Assembly: GCA_022764085.1 (NCBI GenBank)
Contig: JALERP010000157.1
Location: 1 to 55,026 of the forward strand
Direction of reading: 5' to 3'
DNA length: 55,026 nt
Origin: Prevotella sp.
GTDB lineage: Bacteria > Bacteroidota > Bacteroidia > Bacteroidales > Bacteroidaceae
Shown here: one piece after another, positions 1 through 8,703 of the stretch
Layout of the letters: every line of letters begins with the position of its first letter
Position numbering within the stretch: the first letter of the stretch is position 1
Program-made: the position numbers and the translations under genes
The notes under the pieces: generated by a model
Told to the model about the DNA's origin: nothing
Database searches by the model: none
The model's input: the letters and a program-made list of their open reading frames with translations, nothing else

Positions 1-103
1 TTACACCGCAAAATTAATAATAAAAACTGAAGAATAACCATAATCTACGCTTAATTATTCTTAAAATATCATTCAAATATGTCATTTTAAGTAGGAAATT
101 GCG

Positions 104-111
104 TATATTTG
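104..111 (+). promoter_or_regulatory. Putative -7 box of the truncated AAA gene
   Basis: TATATTTG fits the Bacteroidota -7 consensus TAnnTTTG and sits 21 bases before the start codon at 133. I see no clear TTTG -33 box at the usual spacing, so this is a weak call. Confidence 0.45.
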
Positions 112-132
112 CAGTTGTAAAAGCTGAATAAT

Positions 133-678
133 ATGGAAAAGAAGCAATTAAGACGACTGCCCGTGGGCATACAGACTTTTGAGAAAATCATAGAGAATGA
201 TATGCTGTATATCGACAAGACAGAGTATATCTGGAATATGATAAATACCAACAATTGTGTTTTCCTGAGCCGCCCGAGGCGGTTCGGTAAGTCATTGTTT
301 GTTTCTACATTGCAGTCATATTTCGAAGGTAAGAAGGAACTCTTCAAGGGACTTTTTATAGACACCGTGGAGAAAGATTGGACAGAATATCCCGTGCTGA
401 GATTCTGTATGGCCTCTGGGAAGCACATGGAAAAAGACCAACTGCAACGCTATCTCCTTTATATCCTGGAAGAAAATGAAAGTCGTTTTGGTTTGTCATC
501 CAATGTCACCGATCCTAATGTGAGATTTAGCAACCTCATAAGAAACGTACATAAGATGACTGGCAAGAGGGTGGTCATCCTTATCGACGAATATGACGCA
601 CCCATGCTTGAGTTCTCACAGGTTAGCATATTCAGCGAGCTGAACAACTTGACAAACAAATTGGCGACTGGGAGGTGA
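133..678 (+). pseudogene. Truncated AAA-ATPase-like / PD-(D/E)XK nuclease family gene
   Basis: This 181-residue ORF is the N-terminal part of the large Bacteroidota family with an AAA-ATPase-like domain (intact members are about 500 or more residues, with a C-terminal PD-(D/E)XK nuclease-like domain). The family opening motif lies at residues 8-30, the Walker-A-like RPRRFGKS at 47-54 and the Walker B region ending in DEYDAPML at 152-159. The next residues, FSQVSIFSELNNL (161-173), normally come some 60 residues further on, so an in-frame internal deletion seems to join the two blocks near base 610. The frame then ends in a short unrelated tail, and the nuclease half is missing. The natural role of these genes is not well established. 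It is most likely non-functional. Confidence 0.75.
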
Positions 679-717
679 AAAGATAAATTATAACAATCAC
701 CCTAATGAAATAATTTT

Positions 718-1641
718 ATGGCACACAACAGACATGCATACCTAATAATGGCACATAATGAATGGGAACTGCTCAACACGCTGCTCTCACTCATCGACGA
801 CCCGCGCAACGACATCTTCCTGCATATCGACAAGAAGGTGAAGACAATGCCGGATTTGTATCAACCTAAGCATTCCAAACTGTATTTCACTCCCAAGCGA
901 TATGACGTGAGATGGGGAGACGTGGGACAGGTACACTCGGAGATGCACTTATTCCGCACTGCCTACGAGCATGGGCCATATCAATATTATCACAAACTGT
1001 CGGGTGTGGATCTTCCCATCAAGACCCAAGACTATATTCATGACTTCTTCGACAAGCACGAGGGTAAGGAGTTCATCGGATTCTTCACTCTCACCGACTT
1101 CATCAAGGGGGACATAGAGCGCAAGAGAAGGCGCTATTATTTCCTTATGCGCTGGAACTACCGCACTCCTTTTGTGGCAAAATGGAAGGTGACGCTTGCG
1201 AAGATTGTGCGCCATGCGGCACTGAAAATACAAGACATCCTGCATGTTGACAGAGGCAACGAACTGACATTCAGAACTGGACATAACTGGGTGTCGCTCA
1301 CGGGAGATGCCGTGAAGTATCTGCTCGACCAGGAGGAATTCATCAACCGGCGTTTCGCCCACACGACCTGTGGCGACGAGATGTACAAGCACTCCATACT
1401 CATCTCTAATCCCGAAATCCGCGAGCACATCTTCGACCTTGATGATGGCATACACAGCTGTATGCGCTTCATCGACTTCAACCGTGCCTCAGCCGAGCAG
1501 AAACGCAGGGGCGAACCATATACATGGCAAGACGGCGATGCAGAGGAACTCCTCAAGTCGAAATATCTATTCGCCAGGAAGTTCTCGAGCAAGTATCCCG
1601 GGGTGATTAAGGAGATAGAATCATTTATAAAAGAAAACTAA
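718..1641 (+). CDS. Core-2/I-branching-type glycosyltransferase (GT14-like)
   Basis: This 307-residue protein resembles the 'branch' family of beta-1,6-N-acetylglucosaminyltransferase-like enzymes (GT14). The N-terminus HAYLIMAHNEWELLNTLL, followed by a segment with FLHIDKK (residues 34-40), the KLSGVDLPIKTQDYI region (about 99-113) and the GHNWVSLTGDAV region (about 188-199) are typical of bacterial members. There is no signal peptide or membrane helix, so it should act in the cytoplasm on a nucleotide-sugar donor. It starts 39 bases after the AAA pseudogene stop and is followed after 17 bases by a GT4 gene on the same strand, so the two are probably co-transcribed in a surface-glycan locus. 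Donor and acceptor cannot be told from sequence. Confidence 0.8.
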   Translation: MAHNRHAYLIMAHNEWELLNTLLSLIDDPRNDIFLHIDKKVKTMPDLYQPKHSKLYFTPKRYDVRWGDVGQVHSEMHLFRTAYEHGPYQYYHKLSGVDLPIKTQDYIHDFFDKHEGKEFIGFFTLTDFIKGDIERKRRRYYFLMRWNYRTPFVAKWKVTLAKIVRHAALKIQDILHVDRGNELTFRTGHNWVSLTGDAVKYLLDQEEFINRRFAHTTCGDEMYKHSILISNPEIREHIFDLDDGIHSCMRFIDFNRASAEQKRRGEPYTWQDGDAEELLKSKYLFARKFSSKYPGVIKEIESFIKEN

Positions 1642-1658
1642 CGCCCTATTTACAGATT

Positions 1659-2810
1659 ATGAAAATAGTTTATATATTTCATGCTTTTGCCTCTAAAGCA
1701 GGTGTAGAGCGAATTCTATCTAATAAAATGAATTATCTTGTAAGTCATTATGGTTATGATGTAACATTTATAACATATGAGCAAGGAAATCATCCCTTTG
1801 CATATTATCTTGACAAAAGAATTAATGTAGTTGATTTGGATGTGCCCTTCTATCCATTATACGCATTAAATCCATTGAAGCGTTTCATTAAAAAAAACAA
1901 GATAAAACATTTGTTTAAATCAAAACTAAGTAATATTCTCGAAAAAATCAATCCAGATTGTGTTGTCTTGACAACTTACGATTTTGATAAATTTGAAAGT
2001 ATATTATCCTTGCCTTATCGTTTTATCATTGAATCTCATGTATGTATGTCAGATATCAGGAATGAATTAAAGCATAATAATTTTTTCATAAGATATATTG
2101 CAAAAAAAGTAGATAATAAATCTTTTAATTTTCTCGACAAAACCACATTTATGGTAACATTGACCGAAAGTGATAGAAACGAATGGAAGAAGCGTACTTC
2201 AATTCCAATACACGTCATTCCAAATTTCGCATCACAAGTTCCGGATTGTTGTTCATCATACTCCATGCGTCCTAATAGGATATTGAGTGTAGGGCGATTA
2301 ACCAATCAGAAGGGATTTGACTATCTGATTAAATCATGGTCAATAATTGCTCACAAATTTCCTACTTGGAGAATTGATATTTTCGGGCACGGCGAGTTGC
2401 ATAATTATCTACACAACATGATTATTGAGCACAACTTGATGCAATCTGTAAAAATCAACGTACCCACAGACAGAATATTTGATGAATACAATAACAGTTC
2501 TGTATTTTTATTGACATCAAGATACGAAGGCTTTGCTCTCGTTTTGGTAGAGGCTATGAGTTGTGGCGTTCCCTGCATATCTTTCGATTGTCCTAATGGT
2601 CCAGCTGATCTTATTACTCATGGAGAAGACGGACTTTTGGTTCCGATTGGTAACATTGAGAAGTTGGCAGAGTCTATTGAATGGATGATTACTCATGAAG
2701 AAGAGAGGCTAAGAATGAGCAATAATGCAAGACTAAAGGCAAAACAATACACAGCTGAAACAATTATGCCTCAGTGGGTGGAGCTATTTGAAAAAGTGGC
2801 TAAACAATAA
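1659..2810 (+). CDS. GT4-family glycosyltransferase
   Basis: This 383-residue protein has the two Rossmann-like halves of GT-B enzymes. The N-terminal half begins MKIVYIFHAFASKAGVERIL. The C-terminal half carries the donor-binding EX7E motif, EGFALVLVE with E290 and E298, followed by the usual CGVPCISFDCPNGP region. It probably transfers a sugar from a nucleotide-sugar donor during polysaccharide or glycolipid assembly at the inner face of the cytoplasmic membrane. It follows the GT14-like gene by 17 bases and ends 9 bases before a convergent GT2 gene. Its DNA is clearly richer in A and T than the flanking GT14 gene, which suggests separate acquisition. Confidence 0.88.
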   Translation: MKIVYIFHAFASKAGVERILSNKMNYLVSHYGYDVTFITYEQGNHPFAYYLDKRINVVDLDVPFYPLYALNPLKRFIKKNKIKHLFKSKLSNILEKINPDCVVLTTYDFDKFESILSLPYRFIIESHVCMSDIRNELKHNNFFIRYIAKKVDNKSFNFLDKTTFMVTLTESDRNEWKKRTSIPIHVIPNFASQVPDCCSSYSMRPNRILSVGRLTNQKGFDYLIKSWSIIAHKFPTWRIDIFGHGELHNYLHNMIIEHNLMQSVKINVPTDRIFDEYNNSSVFLLTSRYEGFALVLVEAMSCGVPCISFDCPNGPADLITHGEDGLLVPIGNIEKLAESIEWMITHEEERLRMSNNARLKAKQYTAETIMPQWVELFEKVAKQ

Positions 2811-2819
2811 AATTGGCTA

Positions 2820-3797
2820 TCAGTATTTTCTTGATGCCAATAGATTTCTTACAATAATATATATTCTGGGGAAAAGTCTGAATAATTTCAGACTTCCTGG
2901 GATGTATGTTCTATCCACCTGGTGTAGAAGTTGGAGTAGAGCCTTGATAATTTCTTTTTTTCTGTGGAAGATGCTGCGGTAATGGATGGTAAACCATAAG
3001 ACGATATTTATATTTACACAGATATTATCAGATAGCTTTTTCTTTACATCTCCAGATGTATCTTTGGCAAGATTGGCTACAATGTCTATCGCTTGGCAAC
3101 CAAGCAACATTTTCTCTGTCGTGACATTAGCCATGCAAGATGACGAGTTGCGCCTATAGAGATACAACAAGACATCAGCATTGACAAAAGTCATGCTTTT
3201 GAGTATTGCTTGGGTTATAAAAGCCCAATCCTCCATAAATGCCACTTTGGGAGGAAATGACAACCTGTTATCTGTTATCAGTTTGCGGGAGATGAGATAT
3301 CCCCAACAATATCCCTCCTTCATGCGAGTGATATTTACGACAGCCTCTTCGCCTGTCATCACCTGAATAGAGCTATTGTCATGACTACTTGAAAAATCCT
3401 CACATACAGCATCTTCTGAAACTTCCTTGTGCGCAGCTTTAACGATATCGGCCTTGTTCTCAACGGCAATATTAAGAAGGGGCTTAAGGCTTCCTGTCAC
3501 AAGCATATCGTCAGCATCAACAAACATGACATAATCTCCCGTTGCTTTCTCCAAGGCATTGTTTCGCGCACAAGCCACTCCCTGGTTTTCTTGTTTGATA
3601 ACAATGATATTTTGGTATCTCTTGGCATATTCAGACGCCAATGAGTAGCCGCTGTCCTTGCTTCCGTCATCTATAACAATCACCTCAAATTCAGATTCAT
3701 TCATTTCTTGTCTGAATATCGTGTCAAGACATTGCTTGATATATTTCTCGCAGTTATATAGCGGAATTATTATTGAAAGAATAGGATGATTATTCAT
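2820..3797 (-). CDS. GT2-family glycosyltransferase
   Basis: This 325-residue GT-A enzyme has the classic GT2 N-terminus (LSIIIPLYNCEKYIKQCL), an acidic pair at D43-D44 in IVIDDGS, and the DXD motif D94-A-D96 that binds the metal and nucleotide sugar. The C-terminal 100 residues are basic and hydrophobic and could lie on the membrane. It is the last gene of a minus-strand run that starts at 7119, only 7 bases after the preceding transferase gene, and is convergent with the GT4 gene. Substrate is unknown; capsule, exopolysaccharide or LPS glycan are all possible. Confidence 0.88.
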   Translation of the reverse strand: MNNHPILSIIIPLYNCEKYIKQCLDTIFRQEMNESEFEVIVIDDGSKDSGYSLASEYAKRYQNIIVIKQENQGVACARNNALEKATGDYVMFVDADDMLVTGSLKPLLNIAVENKADIVKAAHKEVSEDAVCEDFSSSHDNSSIQVMTGEEAVVNITRMKEGYCWGYLISRKLITDNRLSFPPKVAFMEDWAFITQAILKSMTFVNADVLLYLYRRNSSSCMANVTTEKMLLGCQAIDIVANLAKDTSGDVKKKLSDNICVNINIVLWFTIHYRSIFHRKKEIIKALLQLLHQVDRTYIPGSLKLFRLFPRIYIIVRNLLASRKY

Positions 3798-3804
3798 AAT
3801 GCAT

Positions 3805-4932
3805 TTATATTTCTGTTATAACTTTTTCCATTTGATATTTCCATGACAAATACTCAACGGTCTTTCTGATTTCAGAAGGATTGAAGTCGTGATTATCTAT
3901 ATAGTTAATTATCTCTACCACATTGATTGGCGATTCATCTACCGGTGCCTTGATTATATACGGTTTATCATCAAAGTCGCTATCATTTTCAGAATAGATG
4001 AATGATATTCCTCTTGCGGCATATTCACGATTTTTCAACGTTTTTATCTCAGTTATGCCGCTTCTGTGACGACCAAGACTGCCAATGGCAAACACGCATT
4101 GGTTGAACACCTCGTCGAGCTTATCGCCAAAAAGTTTGCCGTGATTTATTACATATTTCTTTATGCCATATTTTCTCGCCATCTGCTCTACCGTAAGATA
4201 ACCATTACTTGTGGTTCCACGGTCGTCTTCCCAACCGACAACATGGAAATACACTTTTCTGCCATTCGGATTGCTTTTGTAATACTCTCCAAGGCCTGAA
4301 ACAAGTCGGTCGAAGCCATGCCAATAATGAATTTCCGCTACGGCAATAAGATGAATGTCCTGCTGCTTCTTGGGATTGTGAAGAGGAATGCTGTCCAAGT
4401 CTATGCCATTACTTATGCAGATGGTGCGTTGGCCAAAAATACTCTCCTTATTTGAGAACGTCACAATAGCCTCCATCTGGGCAGCAAGCGCCCTTCTGAA
4501 AATCTTGTCGATGTAGAGTGGAATCTTATATTTCAAGGGATAACCCTTGAATTCCTGGTCGTAGGGATAAGTGGGTATTTCGGTCACGCACTTAATATCT
4601 TGCTTATTCAATTTTCCAAACAAACGGACAAGCACCGGACTTGCATTCATGAAACTGCGGGCATAAACCATTTCTATACCATTATCTATGCAATAATAAT
4701 ATATGCAATCCAGTTGCGTCCTCGAGCGCAAGGCAGCAATTGCTCCCATACCATAGTCGGCGATAACCTTGTCGTCAACATATCTGCAACGATGTCCGCG
4801 AGAGTCAAAGTCGTAATAACAGAGATGAACTTCATGTCCATTCTGCCGCAGACCTTTCACCTGATAATGGATTTTCTTGCTTATGCCGCTCTCTTCTGAG
4901 AAGCCATGATATACGAGGAATAATATTTTCAT
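3805..4932 (-). CDS. Glycosyltransferase, GT-B fold, GT4-like
   Basis: This 375-residue protein opens MKILFLVYHGFSEESGISKK, as in group-1 transferases that bind the acceptor in the N-terminal lobe. It has the middle ICISNGIDLDSI stretch, where GT4 enzymes have 'xxNGID', and an HLIAVAEIHYWHGFDRL segment that matches the start of the donor lobe. The usual EX7E motif is changed: the equivalent region reads EIKTLKNREYAARG. This places it in a divergent GT4-like clade. It lies between two GT2 genes in the minus-strand run (48 bases after one, 7 before the next). Donor and acceptor are unknown. Confidence 0.78.
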   Translation of the reverse strand: MKILFLVYHGFSEESGISKKIHYQVKGLRQNGHEVHLCYYDFDSRGHRCRYVDDKVIADYGMGAIAALRSRTQLDCIYYYCIDNGIEMVYARSFMNASPVLVRLFGKLNKQDIKCVTEIPTYPYDQEFKGYPLKYKIPLYIDKIFRRALAAQMEAIVTFSNKESIFGQRTICISNGIDLDSIPLHNPKKQQDIHLIAVAEIHYWHGFDRLVSGLGEYYKSNPNGRKVYFHVVGWEDDRGTTSNGYLTVEQMARKYGIKKYVINHGKLFGDKLDEVFNQCVFAIGSLGRHRSGITEIKTLKNREYAARGISFIYSENDSDFDDKPYIIKAPVDESPINVVEIINYIDNHDFNPSEIRKTVEYLSWKYQMEKVITEI

Positions 4933-4980
4933 CTTGAAACAAAATTTAAAATATTGTCTATCAATAATGCAAAGTCAATT

Positions 4981-6042
4981 TTAAGATTTATGTTTTATTG
5001 ACAAATAATCTCTCATCATCGAAGGAATCCAAAATACCATGCAAAATTTGTCAAAATATCTACGATATAACCGCATTTTGATAAGCCATTCAAAAGGCTT
5101 TGTTAAAAGCAGAGTCATAAAAAAAAGTATTGGACGTACATTCACAATATGTTTAATTATTATCTTACGGATAATTTGCCTTAGCAGTCTTTCTTGTTCT
5201 TCAACATCTGGTAGGGATGTTCTGGCATTGTTAAGGAAATCCAATGCTCTATTCGCAAGATTGAATGCATAAAAACTCTTTCCCACATAGCATGTACCTT
5301 GTAAATCTTTCTCATATACAGATAGTATGGATATATACCCCTTTAGTGTTTCTACAGCTTTTGCATATTTAAAGTTCATGGTTTGCCCATTACCATTTTT
5401 CTTATAGAAATATGTTATGTCTGATATAACAACGGCCTGATTTGCCATTGACTGTAATTGAAAATTAAAGAGGTCGTCTTCGGATACACTTACATTGCTT
5501 TTGAATCTCAAGTCGTATTTATTCAACATATCACGCCTTATCAACATGTTCCATACTGTATAATGTGCTAAAGTACCTTGAAACAGATAATTGAGATTAT
5601 TTACAACCCTATCTTTTGAAATGTCAAATTCATTAGTGTTTAATATCTCATTATAAGCATTTCCAATTATCAAATCTGCATTCGAATATTTGAGATGTGC
5701 TTCAAATAGAGTTTGAAGACACTCTGGATATAAATAGTCATCAGAATCGATAAAGAACACGAAATCTCCAGTTGCGGCATCTATACCGTCATTTCGTGAC
5801 GTTGAGACTCCTTTGTTCTCCGTGTGGTTTATTATCCTAAAGGACATCTTTCCGTTATTTGTTTGATAATCTCTGATTAGTTCTCTTATAATATCCATTG
5901 AGTTGTCTGGAGTGCAGTCATTGACAATAATGCACTCAACAATAGAATGGTCGATTGTTTGACTCATCACTGATTCTAAACACTTAACAATGTGTTTCTC
6001 TACATTGTAAACTGGAATGATTATGGACAATAATTTATTCAT
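4981..6042 (-). CDS. GT2-family glycosyltransferase
   Basis: This 353-residue protein has the GT2 start LLSIIIPVYNVEKHIVKCL, a nucleotide-binding IIVNDCTPDNS segment and the DXD motif D99-S-D101 in FFIDSDDYLYP. A hydrophobic stretch near residues 300-325 (HIVNVRPILFFMTLLLTKPF) may anchor the C-terminus at the membrane. The gene is noticeably AT-rich compared with the GT2 gene at the head of the same operon. It is preceded by a 68-residue orphan ORF with a 14-base gap and followed by the GT4-like gene. It belongs to a cell-surface glycan pathway; the product is unknown. Confidence 0.88.
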   Translation of the reverse strand: MNKLLSIIIPVYNVEKHIVKCLESVMSQTIDHSIVECIIVNDCTPDNSMDIIRELIRDYQTNNGKMSFRIINHTENKGVSTSRNDGIDAATGDFVFFIDSDDYLYPECLQTLFEAHLKYSNADLIIGNAYNEILNTNEFDISKDRVVNNLNYLFQGTLAHYTVWNMLIRRDMLNKYDLRFKSNVSVSEDDLFNFQLQSMANQAVVISDITYFYKKNGNGQTMNFKYAKAVETLKGYISILSVYEKDLQGTCYVGKSFYAFNLANRALDFLNNARTSLPDVEEQERLLRQIIRKIIIKHIVNVRPILFFMTLLLTKPFEWLIKMRLYRRYFDKFCMVFWIPSMMRDYLSIKHKS

Positions 6043-6056
6043 AACTCTATCGATAT

Positions 6057-6263
6057 TTATTCGAAACTACTCTCCCACCCCTCAATATACGTCTTGTTTT
6101 CCCAAGCCTTTTTCTTTATATTTGGGAATAACGGATATATGATTCTCTTAAATACGTATTTCTGTATTGTGAAATGCCTCCACCCGGATGCTTTTTGATA
6201 TTTCATAAAGAGTATTTTGATTGGTGCCAATTTCTCGTTTGAACAGCATGCAATGTGAATCAT
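6057..6263 (-). CDS. Small orphan ORF or gene remnant in the glycosyltransferase operon
   Basis: This 68-residue ORF starts 4 bases after the stop of the upstream GT2 gene and ends 14 bases before the next GT2 start, so it fits tightly into the operon. The protein is basic and aromatic, with no signal peptide, membrane helix or motif I recognise. It could be a real small protein or the remaining tail of a larger transferase lost by deletion. Base composition is AT-rich like the gene that follows it. Function is unknown. Confidence 0.4.
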   Translation of the reverse strand: MIHIACCSNEKLAPIKILFMKYQKASGWRHFTIQKYVFKRIIYPLFPNIKKKAWENKTYIEGWESSFE

Positions 6264-6267
6264 ATAG

Positions 6268-7119
6268 TTATTTCTGTTTTATAAGATTATCTTCCGAATC
6301 CTCGTATTTCTCCTTTTTGAAGAAGATTCGACTGATGCCCTTCAGTTGTACTTGCGCACGATAGATGAGGCTGCTGAATAGATTGCCATTGCCGAGAGTG
6401 CCATAACCGGTGACTGGGCGTGCCTTGCGGTTGTGAACGAAGGCGATGCGGCCGTATTTTTTGAGAGAGAGAGCAAGCGATCCATCTTCTCCGCGACGTA
6501 TGTCGGTGCGGATTTTTTCCTTGCGGGCATAGTCGGCATTGAAGGCGAAGGTCATACCACGGATGCAGAGCTCCGGACGCTTGAAATGCTGAATATATAA
6601 AAAGGTGTCGCGTATGAACTCGAATATCCATAGGCCAAAGGCGGAATGATTCTCATCGGGATAGTAACTCCAGAATCCTCCAACGCATGACACGCCAGGC
6701 ATTTTGAGTGTCTGCATCATAGTTTCAACATAATGAGGCGGATAGAATGTGTCGGCATCTATAAAGAAATGGTATTTCCCCTTGGAATTATCCAAACCGC
6801 ATTGACGGGCGAAACCGGGGCTTTGACGCTTCTCGTTGAAATATCTTACTCCCAATGCCTTATACACTTCTTCTGTATCATCCTTTGAATTATTGTTCAC
6901 TCCAAGGATTTCTATTGGATATGATGTCTGCAGCTCACTTAGCGACCATAGGCAGGGGGCAAGCCGTTGCCCTTCGTTATACGCAATGACGACTATCGAC
7001 ACGAGCGGATTGTCGCTCTGCATCGCCGCCAAACGCTCGCGAGTGGAGATAATCACATCATCGGGCACCTCACTTAAGGGCTTTTCATATATCGAGAGAT
7101 ATTTGCTATACCATGCCAT
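6268..7119 (-). CDS. GT2-family glycosyltransferase heading the minus-strand glycan operon
   Basis: This 283-residue GT-A enzyme has PLVSIVVIAYNEG at 38-50, VNNNSKDDTEEV at 74-85, the DXD motif D121-A-D123 in FFIDADTFYPP, and a later RRGEDGSLALSL segment whose ED pair is the usual catalytic-base motif of GT2 enzymes. The 37-residue N-terminal extension before the fold is unusual but starts at the only reasonable ATG downstream of a good promoter (7171-7201). It is the first gene of the run 7119-2820. It is closer in base composition to the core genome than its AT-rich neighbours. Substrate is unknown. Confidence 0.88.
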   Translation of the reverse strand: MAWYSKYLSIYEKPLSEVPDDVIISTRERLAAMQSDNPLVSIVVIAYNEGQRLAPCLWSLSELQTSYPIEILGVNNNSKDDTEEVYKALGVRYFNEKRQSPGFARQCGLDNSKGKYHFFIDADTFYPPHYVETMMQTLKMPGVSCVGGFWSYYPDENHSAFGLWIFEFIRDTFLYIQHFKRPELCIRGMTFAFNADYARKEKIRTDIRRGEDGSLALSLKKYGRIAFVHNRKARPVTGYGTLGNGNLFSSLIYRAQVQLKGISRIFFKKEKYEDSEDNLIKQK

Positions 7120-7170
7120 TTATAAATCTTTATTTAGTCTGATTTTCAGTTGAACTGCATATATACGGCA

Positions 7171-7201
7171 CAAAAATAGCAAAAATATCACAATTGGCAA
7201 A
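7171..7201 (-). promoter_or_regulatory. Promoter of the minus-strand glycosyltransferase operon
   Basis: Read on the minus strand, TTTG (7201-7198) and TATTTTTG (7178-7171) are separated by 19 bases. This is an exact fit to the Bacteroidota TTTG-N19..21-TAnnTTTG pattern. The predicted start of transcription near 7164 leaves a leader of about 45 bases before the GT2 gene. Confidence 0.65.
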
Positions 7202-7262
7202 ACTTTTTATAAAAAAACACCAATATTTTTATGAAAAATTACGTTATTCGGATAAAAAGCAG

Positions 7263-7270
7263 TAATTTTG
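7263..7270 (+). promoter_or_regulatory. -7 box almost touching the trmD start codon
   Basis: TAATTTTG matches TAnnTTTG and ends 5 bases before the trmD ATG at 7276. With the usual 6-7 base distance, transcription would begin at about the A of the ATG, giving a leaderless or nearly leaderless mRNA. No convincing -33 box is seen. Confidence 0.5.
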
Positions 7271-7275
7271 CAGCC

Positions 7276-7953
7276 ATGAGAATAGATATAATATCAGTTT
7301 TGCCCGAAATGATTGAGGGCTTCGTCAATGAGTCAATACTGGCAAGGGCACAGAAAAAGGGACTTGCCGAGATACATCTTCATAACCTGCGCGACTACAC
7401 TCTCGACAAGTGGCGGCGAGTGGATGACTATCCCTACGGCGGATTCGCGGGGATGGTGATGCAGTGTGAACCTATCGACCGCTGCATATCGGCACTCAAG
7501 GCCGAGAGGGATTATGACGAGGTGATATACACGTCGCCCGACGGTGAGCAATTCACCCAGCACGTGGCAAACGACCTGTCGCTTAAAGGCAACCTTATTA
7601 TATTATGCGGACACTACAAGGGTATCGACCACAGAATACGTGAGCATCTCATCACCCGCGAGATTAGTATCGGTGATTATGTGTTGACTGGTGGCGAGTT
7701 GGCTGCGGCGGTGATGGCTGATGCCATAGTGAGAGTAGTGCCAGGAGTGATTGGCGACGAACAGAGCGCATTGTCTGATTGTTTTCAGGACGACCTGCTG
7801 TCGGCGCCAATCTACACGCGTCCTGCCGACTACAAGGGATGGAAGGTGCCGGAGATACTGCTCAGCGGCAATGAGGCAAAGATTAAACAGTGGGAGATGG
7901 ACCAGGCTATGGAGCGCACAAGACTGCTGAGACCTGATTTGCTAAAGGAATGA
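7276..7953 (+). CDS. trmD: tRNA (guanine-N1-)-methyltransferase TrmD
   Basis: TrmD methylates G37 next to the anticodon of tRNAs that read CUN, CCN and CGG codons, using S-adenosylmethionine, and prevents +1 frameshifting. The SPOUT trefoil-knot signature [16 protein letters not shown] is intact, as are the [11 protein letters not shown] and [10 protein letters not shown] segments. I take the ATG at 7276 (225 residues, starting [12 protein letters not shown]), because the family begins exactly there and a -7 box lies in the frame extension upstream. The gene is alone here, not in the rpsP-rimM-trmD-rplS operon of Proteobacteria, and is convergent with an unknown gene 25 bases away. Confidence 0.95.
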   Translation: MRIDIISVLPEMIEGFVNESILARAQKKGLAEIHLHNLRDYTLDKWRRVDDYPYGGFAGMVMQCEPIDRCISALKAERDYDEVIYTSPDGEQFTQHVANDLSLKGNLIILCGHYKGIDHRIREHLITREISIGDYVLTGGELAAAVMADAIVRVVPGVIGDEQSALSDCFQDDLLSAPIYTRPADYKGWKVPEILLSGNEAKIKQWEMDQAMERTRLLRPDLLKE

Positions 7954-7978
7954 CACCACTTACTGATTTACCTTAATG

Positions 7979-8683
7979 TCACACACAATCCATAGATGCC
8001 GACTGCATGGTGTTTAGCATTGTTGTCATATTATGTTCGTTGCGGCATACGGCAATAAATGCGGCGTTAAGGTCGATGTCATCATCCATTTCAATAGGTG
8101 CTGAGCTTAATAGTGTCTGCATGCAGTCGAGAAGCAGTCGGAACAGATACACCTGGTTGGAGCCTGTGGCAGACGATTCGCCCTTTGCCGCCTTTCTTCC
8201 CGCAAAGAATGCCTTGACAACCACCTGGGTCAATGCCCTTACTTCACGCTCACTATGACAGGTGCTATCCTCGAGATACCCTTCGGGAAATCCTTCATAG
8301 AAATCATTTATCGACATCACCTTTCCTGCAAGCAGAGACGAGAAGTTGCGACGGTATTCCGTCACCATATCCTCATGGGCCTCATCGGTACGGCATGCGT
8401 ATCGAATGAGGTCCATAGGTGTCTTTATATTCGGGGCAATATCAGGAGAACGCAAAATGCCAACAAGTTCCTCTGCCGTATCGTAATGTAATATGGCTAA
8501 AGGATTGAAGAGTATGTCGAAGAAGTTCTTCGATATATCCTCATAGTGTTCGAGCATTACCTTCTTCACTGCCTGTGGCGTCATTTCCACTGTCCCGTTA
8601 TGTCTTTCGGCTTCGGATGAGAGTATTCCTTCAGCGAAGGATGCGAAGAAAGCCCTAATTATGGCTGGTTGTGCGTTTCTCAT
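7979..8683 (-). CDS. Protein of unknown function (234 residues)
   Basis: I do not recognise this family. The protein is soluble, mixed alpha-helical by composition, and has no signal peptide or membrane segment. Visible features are an N-terminal MRNAQPAIIRAFFASFAEG stretch, a central acidic/aromatic segment (INDFYEGFPEGYLED, about residues 125-139) and a Leu-rich C-terminal region with several scattered Cys residues. It starts 20 bases after the stop of the DUF4923-like gene on the same strand, so the two are likely co-transcribed from the promoter at 9382. That is the only functional hint. Confidence 0.7.
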   Translation of the reverse strand: MRNAQPAIIRAFFASFAEGILSSEAERHNGTVEMTPQAVKKVMLEHYEDISKNFFDILFNPLAILHYDTAEELVGILRSPDIAPNIKTPMDLIRYACRTDEAHEDMVTEYRRNFSSLLAGKVMSINDFYEGFPEGYLEDSTCHSEREVRALTQVVVKAFFAGRKAAKGESSATGSNQVYLFRLLLDCMQTLLSSAPIEMDDDIDLNAAFIAVCRNEHNMTTMLNTMQSASMDCV

Positions 8684-8703
8684 TGTCCCTTGTATCTAAG
8701 TCA

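Noticed and set aside
949..1592. Minus-strand frames of 168 and 144 codons at 949-1592
   Set aside because: They are antisense shadows of the GT14-like gene; they have no promoter and low-complexity composition.
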